Shown here one piece after another: positions 24,156 to 36,368 of a stretch of 64,000 nt of DNA. The notes beneath the pieces are model-generated. The model saw only the letters and a program-made list of their open reading frames with translations, ran no database searches and had not been told where the DNA came from. The DNA comes from Bedellia somnulentella. Lineage: Eukaryota > Arthropoda > Insecta > Lepidoptera > Bedelliidae. The DNA lies in NCBI GenBank assembly GCA_963576735.1, contig OY755170.1, forward strand, positions 13,376,567 through 13,440,566, given 5' to 3'. The first letter of the stretch is position 1, and every line of letters starts with the position of its first letter. The translations under genes were made by a program, and so were the position numbers.

Positions 24156-27096
24156 TAATAAAGGTATAAAAACACCTTGTGGCAAAGAGTTTACTGTGCA
24201 AAGTTGTTACATATGCTCTTATACCGATATTTTATTAAAAATCCAATTATAACCTAAAACATTTATAAATGCCATGATAAAGCATTTTTGAGTGTTTTTA
24301 ATGTTGTAAGGTATTTAAGGATTTTATAATAATACCCAAATAACCCCCTCTGCAGTAAAGTTGTTTTATATGTAATTTTTTCATGTATAGTGAGAGAAAA
24401 CGCCATATAGAAACCTATGTGACAGATATACTTAGTCGTGATAGTGTGTTCGTAAAAAGCAGTGTCAGTCATGCAAGTGTGTGGCAGGTTTTCTTATATG
24501 CAGAAGACTTAGTTGTATCATAAACATAATACGTAGCGTAAATAATCAGTAAAATTAATAAATATTTATTAATAAATAAATCAATCGCACATTAAGTGTA
24601 AAAAGGTAAAATATATTCAAAACTTGCATTATAACTTCAATCATAATACAATAAACTTTACCGAGTGATATTCGTGAAGAGTCGCATTAAGACATCATTA
24701 AACCAATAACCTGCAGCTACCATACATTTGTTAAAGTAGGTAACGATGTTTTATTTCAATATCTCATAAGTAAATATCCGGAGGGTAACTAGTCTACTAC
24801 AAACAATAATACTCCGCAAAGCCACCCCTTGTAAAAACAGACGTACAAAAAGAGCGAAGCAGATGAATTTGAACCCTCTACTGCCCTCTAGGTAATAAAA
24901 TGTGATTATGTTACGGGCTAGGGTATTTTTTATTTCATCAATGAATGTAATGATATCTGCCTGTGTGATGAGAAAGCACGTGCACGTAAATGTTATATTC
25001 TAATATTCTATTTCTTGGCACCACTGCTGTACTTATATTTCTGAATTGATACAATTTGTATGCGAGTCCAGTTTTAAACACTGTCAAAACGAAAATCTAG
25101 CCATTATTAAAATTATAAGTATTATTCAGCAGTTTTAACCTGCAATTAATTTATTCAACTTTTCATAAAATCAGATAGGTAAAGTCGGCTGTGCCGCGAC
25201 AGCAAGTTATATAACTAAGTTGACTATACTGTTTTATTAGCAATCAAGCCAAGCCGAGTACAAAGGTGACCACGACTTCTATAGAAAAGTTCGTCTTTAT
25301 AATCGAGACAATGCTTTGAAAAAGAAGACGAAGGAAAAAAACCAGGTTCGGTTAGTTATAGTGATTTGCATTTATATAACCGAGGTCGGTGGATATTTGT
25401 CGGGACGCATTGTTTCACAGGACTGGGAACGCGAACAATAGATTATTTAAATAATTCAAACAAATTAATTGAAATTGAACTTAAGAAATCGTGTAGTGTT
25501 GCTATAAAATGCCTTCCCTCCCATGGGTATCAAAAGAGGCAATTAAGGGTATGGGGGTTTTACGTGATTATTACTTTACTGTTAAACTTATAGGCAGTAG
25601 TTTCGGCTACCTGTTGACAACGATTTTTTTTATATTGTTATACTAGAATTATAGTTGTCAATAGTTGTCTTATACTAGAATAATTTTGGCCGTGCTAACA
25701 CGGTAACAAATCAAATAAGCGGGAGGGCGATATCGTATATCTTTGTTGCACTCAGGCGCATGATAAGAGCCTATTGTTTACGCTTAGGGATGCAGAGTCG
25801 ATGTGAGATTAGCTGTGCTGCTGCAAACGGTTACCGTTACCGATACAATATCAGAACTATAATGATTTTGTTTGAACAACTAATCATAATCCGTTTTCCC
25901 TCCCTCACTTCACCTGTTATCTATTTCGGTGATTAACGACCAAATATGCATAGAAAATATAATTCTAGTTAAAGTACCCATTCTTTCACCTTACAGAAAA
26001 AGCTTAAGGAATCGTTGATTCCAATATTCCGAATCTCTTGCTAGCGTTTAGTGAGATCACTACAAGTGTAGGAGAGGAAATTTCTTTGTAAGTATAAGAC
26101 GGCTACGTAGAACGTTTCAAAATAGAAAACATTTTAAAGGTGGAAATCTGAAGTCAGACGGATAAGGGAATTCTATGAGAAATGTTATGAATAGAAGTAG
26201 CGACAGAGATTTCTCAGAATGCAGGTAGTTACGATCAATAAATTGTTGACAAGCAAAGTCCTAATGGACGATTTATGACGAGAGTTTGTCAATATACAAG
26301 TAAGTGTTTTGTTATGGAATACTTAAAAAAAAACCACTAATTGTACTTCTATCCATATACATCATTTTTGCAAATTAAGTTAACTACGATATGCCACAAT
26401 TCATTAAATCAGTTCCAATTTTCGGTTTTTTATAATAAAAAATAAGTAATATCCACCAAAACATTAAACGTACCTCGACACGTCAACAGCGTGCTCCACT
26501 ATTTATTGTTTTTAAATATATTTGGTGCGTCCATGAACTGCATAATTTAAAACTAAAAATAAAGATCTGGCTATAAGATCGATAGAACATTTTTTACATT
26601 GATGAGTTGCCAAGATTTTCAGTTATCTCAGTTTGTATTATATCTTATCTGTTTTTATCAACAAAGATCTTTCAAAAAATCTGGCTGTAACCAAGCAACA
26701 AACTACAAATAAACATTGTTGTAGCAACAATCATTTTGTGAAATTAAACAAAAAAAAGAAGCTCACCCATTGGCTGCTGAAGTGAGTTGAAGAAAGTGGA
26801 CCAGAACTACACCCAATCAAATCGACTATAGGACCAATCAAATCGACTATACGATACGCTCATGGTCATGGATACAATATGTCATTTTGATTGACATTTT
26901 TTATACATTTTATTGATTTGTAAATATTTATATGTTTCTTTGAGTTTGTAAATAAGTAATTAGTTTTTGTATAAGTTTAGTTCTAGCTAAATTGTGCCCA
27001 ATATTCAGCTAACGGCATCAAGCCTCGACGATGTCTTGACTTTTATGCTTCGTTACGCCCACTTTTTTACACACATAACTAGTTGTTGTTTTATTG
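24156..27096. other. AT-rich DNA upstream of the RLE-type LINE ORF
   Basis: No gene recognised. Positions 26814-26851 contain a short direct repeat (CCAATCAAATCGACTATA twice). It could belong to the 5' region of the element whose ORF starts at 27097, but the element boundary was not found. Confidence 0.4.
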
Positions 27097-29925
27097 ATGA
27101 GTTTGCCTGAGAGGTGTGTTTGCCCATTTTGTCCCGACTCCGGCCGTACCTTTGTCGCTCCGCATGGTCTTCGAGTCCATGTCGGGCGTGTGCACAAGAA
27201 TGTTTCGTCTTCAGGCTTGCCTTCTTCAGCCGCAGTTACAGTTTCCACGATACCGTCGACGTTAGAGGTTTCTGTTGATTGGAATAGCCTTGCCATTTTA
27301 AGGAGGAATGTCCGTGTGCTTAAACACGTACCGAAGGGTGCCAGGTGTGTGGTGGCTGGGCGATTAGCGGAAATTATAAATAAATGCGTCCAGGACAATG
27401 ATGCTCAGGACTGGTTCCAGCTCTTTACGTTTGCGTATAATGCTATGCGGCTACCGGACAGGGGGGAGGACGGTCGATCTCTTACCACCATAGTGAAGGA
27501 AAATGCTGTTAAAGGTTTTTTGGGAGATAATGATTTCCAGCACAGTGTCGATATTTTGCGGATAAGGAACCGTGATAAAATAATTGAGCGCAAGGTTCAC
27601 GATGGGGACTTGAGAGGCGCGGTTCGTCTTTTGCTATCAGATTCTTCCATTGCGCCAGCGAATGAGGCCACGTTGAATGTTTTGCGAAGTAAGCATCCCC
27701 TACCTCGTTGCGGAACCTCCTCTCTTAGAGAGCCGAATTCCTCTGTAAGTGTGCCTGTCGTCTCATCAGCCCAGGTGGGAAAAGCAATCGCGTCTTTTCA
27801 TAATGGCACGGCTGCAGGGCTGGACGGTTTGCGTCCCGAACATTTAAAGGAGCTGACGTCAGTATCGGCGGGGGATAACGGTGGTCGTTTGTTGGATTCT
27901 TTGACACGTCTTTGCAATTTCATGTTGAGAGGGGTGGTTAACCGTGAAGTTTGTCCAATCCTATATGGTGCTTCACTTTGCGCTTTGGAGAAAAAGGACG
28001 GTGGCATTAGACCCATCGCAGTTGGGAGCATTCTTCGTCGTTTGGTAGCGAAGATTGGTTGTTTAATTACTAGGGGCATATCCAGTTATTTGCAACCACA
28101 CCAGCTTGGTTTCGGCACCCCTTTAGGGTGTGAGGCGGCCATTCATGCTACCCGGGCATTTGCGGTTTCTGGTGTGGGTCATGGTCACGTCATTGTAAAA
28201 TTGGATGTGCAGAATGCTTTTAATTGCGTGGACCGTGAAACAATTTTGAACGAGGTTGAAGAGCGGATTCCAGAGTTATATCCGTTTTTACACCAATGTT
28301 ATTCGTCTCCGAGTAGGCTGTCTTATGACGATGCGGTGATTCTGTCTCAGTCAGGAGTGCAGCAGGGTGATCCATTGGGACCTTTAATTTTCAGTCTGGC
28401 TGTACATAAGGTTGTTACTGGGGTTCAATGTGGTCTCAATGTTTGGTACCTAGATGACGGTACTATTGGTGGGCCTCCGGACGTAGTTTTAGAAAACATA
28501 TCACGAATCGCAGCTGCTTTTGCGGAGATTGGCTTATCCATTAATAGTGATAAGTGTGAGTTATTTCCCTGTGATGACTCTTTTGTCTCTTTACAGGAAT
28601 TTCGCAATCAAATCCCGGGTATTAAGTTGGTAGATAAAGCGACATTTACTTTGTTAGGAGCGCCAATTTTTGCGGAGGCCATCCCCGCTGCGATAAAACA
28701 AAAAAAGAAAAACCTTTTGAAAGCGCGCAAGACATTAAAAAATCTCTCGGCGCACGTTGCGTTTTCCCTTATCCGAAGTTGCCTGGCCATTCCAAAGTCA
28801 GTTTATTTTTTAAGGACTTCTCCGGTTTGGAGGTATGAGGCTGAGGTGGCTGAGTTTGATGCGGTGCTGAGAGAGATCTTAGAAGAAACCCTTAATGTAT
28901 CACTGACGGGAGATCAGTGGATTCAGGCGGTGCTGCCGGTTCGTTATGGCGGTTTAGGCGTGCGTAGTATGCGGGACCTAGGTTTGCCTTCGTTTCTGTC
29001 TTCTGTGCATGGGGTAGCGGGCTTAGTCACTAGCATTTTAGGTACTAATGGTGACAATTTCTGTTTGCCCTTTGCAGAGGAGGCTTTGGCGGAGTGGTTG
29101 GCTCTTAGCCCGTGTACCGATAAGCCGGAGCACCCCGAGGTTCAGAGGTATTGGGATGACGAGTTGGCAAAGAGGGTCTTGGACAGTTTGAAGCAGAATT
29201 GTGAGGGAGTAGATCTTGCAAGATTAAAAGCAGTATCAAGACCAGAGTCCGGTGCGTGGCTTCATGCGCTGCCGTCACCGCAGCTGGGAACATTTTTGGA
29301 CAACGATAGTCTTAGGATAGCTGTAGCACTCAGGCTTGGCTGTAAAGTGTGTGAGAGGCATCGTTGTTTTTGTGGCGCGGTGGTAGAGGTAAATGGCCAT
29401 CATGGTTTGAACTGTTTAAGGTGTGTTGGTCGCTTTCCGCGCCATCATGCCTTGAACGACATTATTCGGAGGGCGCTGGTATCTGCCAATATTCCGTGTG
29501 TGGTGGAGCCACCGGGTTTGAGCCGGACGGATGGTAAGCGGCCGGATGGGCTCACTTTGGTCCCGTGGGAGAGAGGAAGATGCTTAATCTGGGATGCAAC
29601 GTGTGTCAGCACTTATGCTCCATCCCATCTGCCCTCGACCATCAGACAAGCAGGTGCTGCTGCAGAGTCGGCTTCAAGGCTTAAGCACGCGAAGTACGAG
29701 CCCCTTAAATCTAATTACTTGTTCGTGCCAGTGGCGTTTGAGACATCTGGTGTGTGGGGTTCCGAGGCCATTACATTTATAAGGGACATTGGCAGGAGGC
29801 TCCGCGAAAATGGCCATGATGCTCGTGCTGGTGCTTTCCTGAGTCAAAGACTCTCGGTGGCAATCCAGCGGGGCAATGCGGCGGGCATCATGGGTGCTTT
29901 TGCGCATGAGTCTGTTAGTAGATAA
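27097..29925 (+). CDS. Intact RLE-type non-LTR retrotransposon polyprotein (zinc finger, reverse transcriptase, endonuclease)
   Basis: A single uninterrupted frame of 942 codons from ATG 27097 (an in-frame TTG precedes it). Domains in order: a C2H2 finger at residues about 9-33 (CPFC ... HVGRVH); a reverse transcriptase with LDVQNAFN (about 368-376), GVQQGDPLGP (about 420-430) and the catalytic YLDD (about 451-454); a Cys/His cluster near 748-775 (CKVC, CFCG, HHGLNC); and a C-terminal KRPDG ... WDATC segment (about 813-834). The last resembles the PD-(D/E)XK fold of restriction-like endonucleases in R2/NeSL/Utopia-type LINEs. The order finger-RT-CCHC-like-RLE is that of site-targeted LINEs. 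Absence of any stop or frameshift, in a window where other elements are broken, suggests a recent insertion or selection. No flanking duplication, poly(A) tail or target sequence could be fixed. The clade is inference; the RT assignment is secure. Confidence 0.88.
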   Translation: MSLPERCVCPFCPDSGRTFVAPHGLRVHVGRVHKNVSSSGLPSSAAVTVSTIPSTLEVSVDWNSLAILRRNVRVLKHVPKGARCVVAGRLAEIINKCVQDNDAQDWFQLFTFAYNAMRLPDRGEDGRSLTTIVKENAVKGFLGDNDFQHSVDILRIRNRDKIIERKVHDGDLRGAVRLLLSDSSIAPANEATLNVLRSKHPLPRCGTSSLREPNSSVSVPVVSSAQVGKAIASFHNGTAAGLDGLRPEHLKELTSVSAGDNGGRLLDSLTRLCNFMLRGVVNREVCPILYGASLCALEKKDGGIRPIAVGSILRRLVAKIGCLITRGISSYLQPHQLGFGTPLGCEAAIHATRAFAVSGVGHGHVIVKLDVQNAFNCVDRETILNEVEERIPELYPFLHQCYSSPSRLSYDDAVILSQSGVQQGDPLGPLIFSLAVHKVVTGVQCGLNVWYLDDGTIGGPPDVVLENISRIAAAFAEIGLSINSDKCELFPCDDSFVSLQEFRNQIPGIKLVDKATFTLLGAPIFAEAIPAAIKQKKKNLLKARKTLKNLSAHVAFSLIRSCLAIPKSVYFLRTSPVWRYEAEVAEFDAVLREILEETLNVSLTGDQWIQAVLPVRYGGLGVRSMRDLGLPSFLSSVHGVAGLVTSILGTNGDNFCLPFAEEALAEWLALSPCTDKPEHPEVQRYWDDELAKRVLDSLKQNCEGVDLARLKAVSRPESGAWLHALPSPQLGTFLDNDSLRIAVALRLGCKVCERHRCFCGAVVEVNGHHGLNCLRCVGRFPRHHALNDIIRRALVSANIPCVVEPPGLSRTDGKRPDGLTLVPWERGRCLIWDATCVSTYAPSHLPSTIRQAGAAAESASRLKHAKYEPLKSNYLFVPVAFETSGVWGSEAITFIRDIGRRLRENGHDARAGAFLSQRLSVAIQRGNAAGIMGAFAHESVSR

Positions 29926-31474
29926 CTTATTTTATTGTTTTAGATATTTAGTTACCATTTAACGGTTAATAGTAGTTAGTTATTTTTAAATATAATAATG
30001 TATTATTTTTTTTATTATTATGTGAATGTTATTTTTTTATAAGTTTCCGTTATTATTATTTATACTGTGACAATTTAGAAATAATGCTAGTATGTTTATT
30101 AAGGTGTTAATATGCAAATACATTCACGAATAAATTATCCACCAAGTAAATGCCAAAAATATTAACCCTAAGTCAATGTTTTTGGCTCTCCCATTGTTAT
30201 AAATACTGTCTTGATTTTTATTTCAAATGATTAAAATACGACTTTATTACCCCTTCTGAGTAATCATATCTAAATACAAAGTATTTGCATCTGTTTAAGT
30301 AACAATTAAATGATTTTAGCGGGGATAGTAATAACAAGCAATTTCATAGGATTAATCGTCTGAAAACCTACACGATTATTCGCTGTATTAAATACGCAAA
30401 CCACAAAGTCAGAGTTTTGCGCCTCAACTTAACTTCCGAAGAAGTTTCTTTCTTAACGACGTAAACAATTTAAATCTAATGCAATATGCAGGCTGTGCAG
30501 GAGTTAGAGCGCCCGCCCGCCACCCTCTTCTCGCTTTACCTGAGTCCACATAAAAAATTCATCCCCAATTCTGAGCTCGAGTAAGTAAGAGAACTTCCGT
30601 GTTACCTTTCTAATAATAAAAGCTCATATAGTAAGTTATCAATTTGCAGATACAGAATTAAATATATAATCTCATTCAGTATTCACTAGATATTTAAATT
30701 AATAACATGCTATGAATAAATTGACTTATCATTTCATATCTACAGCTAGCACACTGCCAACGAACTAATAAGTATGCAAGTAATTATTCAATAGTTCATA
30801 TTTATCAGCTAATAAAATTTATTTCAACATTTCTTTCATTTTGTGAGTTACAATGTCGTAATGGCTGCCGTAAGGTCCAAACACGTGCTGCCCCAAACTT
30901 ACTTAAAATTGGATCAAAAGGGTGAATACAAAAATTATGATTAATATGATAGTGAGGGATCTTTTAACAATAGGGGGATATATTTCAAACCAAACTATGA
31001 GGGGCTTAAGTTGTATGAGCCGACTAATGAAGAATTACAAATAAATGTACGAAATAGGAAATGAATTATTCAGATATTCCCTGATATTCCAGTAAGACCT
31101 AAAGACGGGAACTTAATGGTATTGTACTTGAAGCAACATTCACAGATTGTATTTTCTAATTATTTGTGAAAACCCTCTTGTAATACCGTAAGTAATTGGC
31201 GTATGAAAGCTGTAAGTCTGACTTCATTAAAATGTTCATGCTAATTGTTTTAGTTTCTGACGTTGATTTTAACTGATCCGGACATTCGCATTGTATACAT
31301 CCACATAATAAAATAAAATTGGAGTGTCTGTAATTTCAAAATAACCATATACGAAAATATTTGTATCTGACTATTTTTGCATTAATTTGCGGGTATATAT
31401 AGCTGTAGTAAGGTTTTTTTTGCTGGTTTTTACAAGCTTTTACTTACACCTGTCTCTTTTATCAGTCTGTAAAC
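29926..31474. other. AT-rich DNA after the RLE-type ORF
   Basis: The first 150 bases are very T-rich and may be the 3' end of the element. A 32-codon GC-rich frame lies at 30486-30584. Nothing else was recognised. Confidence 0.4.
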
Positions 31475-31655
31475 ATCTCACAGCCCTCACAGCCCATATA
31501 TATGTCCCCAGCAAGAGGCTCGAGCCTACCCTACATAGGGTGATTTGGCCTTAGTCCACCAAGCTGGCCAATTGAGGGCTGGCAGACTAACGACTACTAC
31601 CGTGATAGTAGCCGGGACCGTCGGCTTAGCGTGCCCTCCGAAGCACGGAAGTATG
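31475..31655 (-). repeat. SINE-2 body fragment
   Basis: Reverse match to SINE-2 (CGACTACTACCGTGATAGTAGC near 31589). Truncated before the head. Confidence 0.7.
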
Positions 31656-32604
31656 TAATCAAATCTTGCTAGTTAAATTTGTTCTAGTTCACGGTTTCCG
31701 AATGATCTGATATTTTGCATAAAAGTATATATCGGATAACAAAGAGTTGCTATTGTGACTTGGAACTGATCTGATGATGGATTTTGAAGGAGACTATAGG
31801 AACTCTGCAATAAAACAACGCAACCCCATTGAGTTTTGGTTCTTTTGGAAACAAGGTCTGATGATGGAGATGGAAGGTGACCATAAGAACTCCGTCGTTA
31901 ACCCCATTATGCCTTAGTACGTTTCACTCACCTTGACGGGTACTTTGGTGCTAGATGATAAACTGGGTCTTATGATGGATATGGAAGGTGCCTTTCATTA
32001 GTCCAAAGAACTTGAATACTCCAAGTGACTTTGAAAAAATCTTGTAATATTGATGCATTAAAAGAATTAGATAGAACGAGAATGTTACAAGTGATTACAG
32101 ATCCACAATCATAACTTGGCCGGCGGCGACTCTGGTACTACTGTCGCCATTTTGAAATTTCGGCCTGTCATTGTCAGTTAGTTCTTAACTAAATAAAAAT
32201 TATAGGGTGACCTACGTATATAATAAATTATCACTTTCATAAATATTTTTTTGTAGTGGAAACTTTTTTCAAAAACAATTATTTTTTGATGTATCTTTGC
32301 TTATTGATAAGACATTATCAATGATAAACGCTTTTATTTCCAGTATTCAATATAAAAATTCATGAAAATTATTATTTATATTGTTAAATTTTATCTAAGT
32401 AGGCTAACACCGTCCGAAAAGTTGTGCGCGCATCGATAGTCATGCGGTGCGGGTTACGGGAAGTTGGGAAATGCTCTTGAATAAGATTTCACTTCGTATA
32501 CACTGATGCGTGGGTTCTAATCCTAATGCGGGGATGTACCAATGTGTCATTTCTTAAGTCATAACTGTCTGACATATATATAAAAATACAAGGCAAATAC
32601 GACG
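31656..32604. other. Intergenic DNA
   Basis: Loose direct repetition of a TCTGATGATGGA-type word near 31768, 31858 and 31970. No gene recognised. Confidence 0.4.
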
Positions 32605-32978
32605 TGATAACCGGTGTTGTACCTAACGGACCGTGCAAGCGACTAGTGTTCAAATCCCGGATCGGGCCTACACCAATTTGTCTTTTCTAAAGACATATGT
32701 GTGGTTGATTTATCACAGTTTTTAACGGTGAGGGAAAACATTGTGAGGAAACCCACATAGCTGAGTTGTACTTAGTGGTGTGACAGTGTATTCGTACAAA
32801 ACGGCGATAGGCCTGCCCCCTATCACGTGAGTACACTGTCCATGCAAAACGTGGGTACTCTGAACACCAGGTGACAAAGTCACGTGATGTTCAGAAGTAT
32901 TAGTACCTCTGCCAAACCCCTTCGGGAGTATTCGGCGAGAACGTTTATGTTATGTTATGTTATATTATATGTTACAAG
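32605..32978 (+). repeat. SINE-1 copy
   Basis: The head is partly lost. A B box (GTTCAAATCCC near 32649), the full body and a (TTATG)n tail at about 32945-32975 are present. Confidence 0.75.
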
Positions 32979-33422
32979 GCTGTTAACAGCAATAAATAAG
33001 TGCCCATAAATTCACTGACCCAGCAAAATTAATGACCCAAACGATATCTGATGTTTAGAATTATTTTTTCTGTGCCACCTTTTTAGGGGATCTATGTGTA
33101 AATATGAAATGTAAAAGACAGTACACAACAAGTTAAGCCTCTAATTTACAGGATTTAAAAAATGATTTTAAGTAGTTACCCACTTATTAACTCTGAGTGG
33201 CACAATTAACAAATCCTTAAGTATAAAATAATGAAACAGCTTGCAGAAAAGTACAATTGGCAGTGTTATCGCTAAAAGCTTCCAGACAACATTTGGGAGG
33301 TAAGATCATCAAATTTAGGATACACAGTCATTCGGGTAGACATACCAGACAAGGGCAAAAATAAATAAATATAATTAGCTTACATTAAAACGAACTTGTT
33401 TACTTACAATAATAGTTATTAC
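32979..33422. other. Intergenic DNA
   Basis: No gene recognised. Confidence 0.4.
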
Positions 33423-33665
33423 ATACATACATATACTCAAGGCTGTAAATCCCTAGAAGGGGTAGCCCGAGCTAAGGAAATAGAAACTCCTCAGCCACTT
33501 TAGGAAAGTTGAGTGGGGTAAAGATGGTAAAATAAAGGTAATTGGTAATGGGTCTCCAACCGCTTCGCCCAAAAATCTCTTAAAAGCCCCAATACCGTTA
33601 GTCGCCTCTTACGTACACCCACCGGCAGAAATGGGGTAGTGCTATTTTAAGCCGACACTACACAG
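33423..33665 (-). repeat. Rep-A, near full-length copy
   Basis: Starts with the (ACAT)n tail complement at 33421-33434, then CAAGGCTGTAAATCCC, and runs to AAGCCGACACTACACAGCA. Confidence 0.8.
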
Positions 33666-34464
33666 CAACTAGTTATTAATTAAATGAATAATATATAAAT
33701 TGTTTTATTAAGACATTTCAATACATAAATAAATTAGCCTGTATGATGTTAAGTTATTTCCCTTATAAAGGTTATTTTTTATTTACTGGCAATACTAATA
33801 TCGATGACAGCGACAGCCCTTACCGGCCAAGATAAGATTGTGGATCTGTAGTGTCACTGATTACATAGTAACACTTAGTAGTAAGTAGATACATCATTTT
33901 ATCCTACTACAAACTTAAAATATGAAATATATTCTGTGAACATACTAAAGAATATATAAAGCATAATAAACGAGGCGAAGTCGAATTGAATTAAAAAGAT
34001 TTATAATAAAATTTTGTCGTTTTTATTATAATACCATATTAACTGTACGTTTGAAAGCTAGCCAAACATTGACAGTGACAGACATTGCTCAGCCTAAACG
34101 ACTGGACCTAGACAGCTGAAATTTAGTAGGTACATAGTTTAAGTACTTGGAATGAACACTAAGAGATGATTAATATCCTACGGGAACGGGAATAATGGGA
34201 AATTGAAATTTGTATGAAACTTCCACAAGTTCGATTGTATCAGGTCAAATTATTCTTAGCTTGTAGAACGACTCATATCCGTATATAGTTAAGTAACAAA
34301 GTAATAAATAAGTATTTATCTTTATTTTCGGCTGATCAAGTGAATGAGCCTATAATATCTTACCAGACTTGCTTAAATCTTATAAATTAAAATTGCGAGT
34401 TACCCCCTGTGATTCAAACCCAAAACTTCAGTATTATACGCAGACTGCATAAGCATAAGCATAA
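33666..34464. other. Intergenic DNA
   Basis: No gene recognised. Confidence 0.4.
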
Positions 34465-34723
34465 TAAGCATAAACGTTCACGCCGAATATCCCCGAAGAG
34501 GTTGGCAGAGGTACTAATACTTCTGAACATCACGTGACTTTGTCACCTGGTGTTCAGAGTACCCACGTTTTGAATGGACAGTTTACTCACGTGATAGGGG
34601 GCAAGCCTATCGCCGTTTTGTACGAATACACTGTCACATGACTAAGTACAACTCAGCCATGTGGGTTTCCTCACGATGTTTTCCCTCACCGTTAACAACC
34701 ATGATAAATTAACCACACATATG

Positions 34724-35068
34724 TGTTGAAGCGTTTCAACAGAAGCACGCTGACACTACTGGCTGAAAACATGAGCTATCCAGAGGCGCGTCACTCACGT
34801 CAATCACTTGCACAGTAGAGACAATTAACTGTCACTATTTTTACATAAAAAGGGAGGCTAACATACTGAAAACCCCTTTTTTCTATCTACCACAAGACAA
34901 GAAGAATATAGGTTAGAAATAATAGGATCTTCTTTTTGCGACTTGTTTATTGTGAAACTGTTACAATTAGCTTAGTATTTAATTGAACAATCTAAATGAC
35001 TTCGCTAATTGTAACAGTTTCACAATAAACAAGTCGCAAAAAGAAGATCCTATTATTTCTAACCTATA
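34724..35068 (+). repeat. BEL-1 5' LTR, abnormal, with 65-bp-arm palindrome
   Basis: Positions 34724-34884 match 39409-39567 of the 3' LTR with about one difference. The rest does not follow the 3' LTR and is dominated by a perfect inverted repeat: arms 34907-34971 and 35004-35068, 65 bp each, with a 32-base spacer. The LTR runs straight into the primer binding site and lacks the CA end seen in the 3' LTR. Confidence 0.75.
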
Positions 35069-35070
35069 TT

Positions 35071-35088
35071 TGGCGCCCGAACAGAAAC
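35071..35088 (+). other. BEL-1 primer binding site
   Basis: TGGCGCCCGAACAG, just downstream of the 5' LTR, equals the first 14 bases of the well-known primer binding site complementary to the 3' end of tRNA-Lys. The four bases that follow differ. Confidence 0.7.
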
Positions 35089-36368
35089 TTCAGCCTACGC
35101 AGCAGAGGCACCACCAGCAGAACGAGAGAAAAGGAGGACCACGCCACGCCACGCCAAGCCGCCGGTGAAGAAGCCAGGTCCAAGGGTTGGACACAGCAGC
35201 CATCCCACCTGCCAGCATCTTACCGAGGAGAGTGTCGTGAGCCAATCATTCCTTTCTTTTCCTCACCATAAAACCCCTCACCACGGGCAAATTAGTCAAG
35301 ATAATCAATTTACATCCATTAATATCTTAGCAATCCCTTTGTATTTTACATCAATCTAATCACAAATCTATTTAATTACCTAGAAAGCACATTACTTCCC
35401 ATTTATTTTCTTAAAATTTTGAGGTTAGAATAGATTCTCAACGGCATGGTCCACATGATGAAATTAAAGTTGAACTGATTGCACATGGCAATCACCACTC
35501 AGCTATTTCTGAGCCACAGCCGCTGGTTTCTGTGATCCAGTGTATGACATAGGCCTCCCATGTGCTACAGAGTTAGCGCATAACATTTACAAAGATAATT
35601 GCAACTTAACCTTACAGCAATTCATCTAACAGGCTCCAACGCCTCACCAAGTGGAATCAGCGCACTCTATTAAGGACTAGATCCAGGTTATGTTTCATAC
35701 CACATGTCAACTTAAATAGTTTCTTAATCATATCAATATCACAGAATTTCAACCTTGTCTTGCATTAATTACTTAGTTTTCAATACTTTAACTTCACTTT
35801 AGCATTTTAGTGTTTTTGTAAAACTAGTGAGCAACATAACTAATTTTACAAAACCACATGCTCTTCACTTAGGTTAATCAACCATATATTTTCCACAGCC
35901 ATCAAGTGCACATGTGAATCATTGACTCACTTTGCTTATATACATTCACTCAATTAAGTAAAGGCAGCAGTTAAGGTACTCATACCTCACATGTGCCGGC
36001 AACTCTAGCAGCATATCAATTCTTCACTTAATTCAATTAATTTCAACATACAAACTTAATATTGGTTAGTTTCATGCCAGTTTCCGCTCTACCAAACGAT
36101 TCAGGGATACATACTTACTACTGTTTCAAACAATTTCAGTGAACGTGAACTTCACCGAGGAACGCAGGCCTGCATCATTCAGCTGCTGCCTGTTGTCTCC
36201 AGCGGCGTCACCTTCACAAGGAGCGTAAACCGGTTTACAATTTACTTTAATTTTACATTCTTGCCACACCCTTTACTATAACAATTAACTCCAGAAATTT
36301 ATCTATATACCGAACCTTTCACTTAACTAGTTACTTATCAATTATTAATTATTAATTTCCTTATCAAA
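35089..36368 (+). other. BEL-1 untranslated leader
   Basis: 1.28 kb between the primer binding site and the gag start. Short frames at 34983-35359 have no recognisable product. Confidence 0.55.

Noticed and set aside
27018..27398. 126-codon minus-strand frame
   Set aside because: Antisense shadow of the N-terminus of the RLE-type LINE ORF.
34983..35359. Two short frames in the BEL-1 leader
   Set aside because: No motif; one runs through the palindrome arm.
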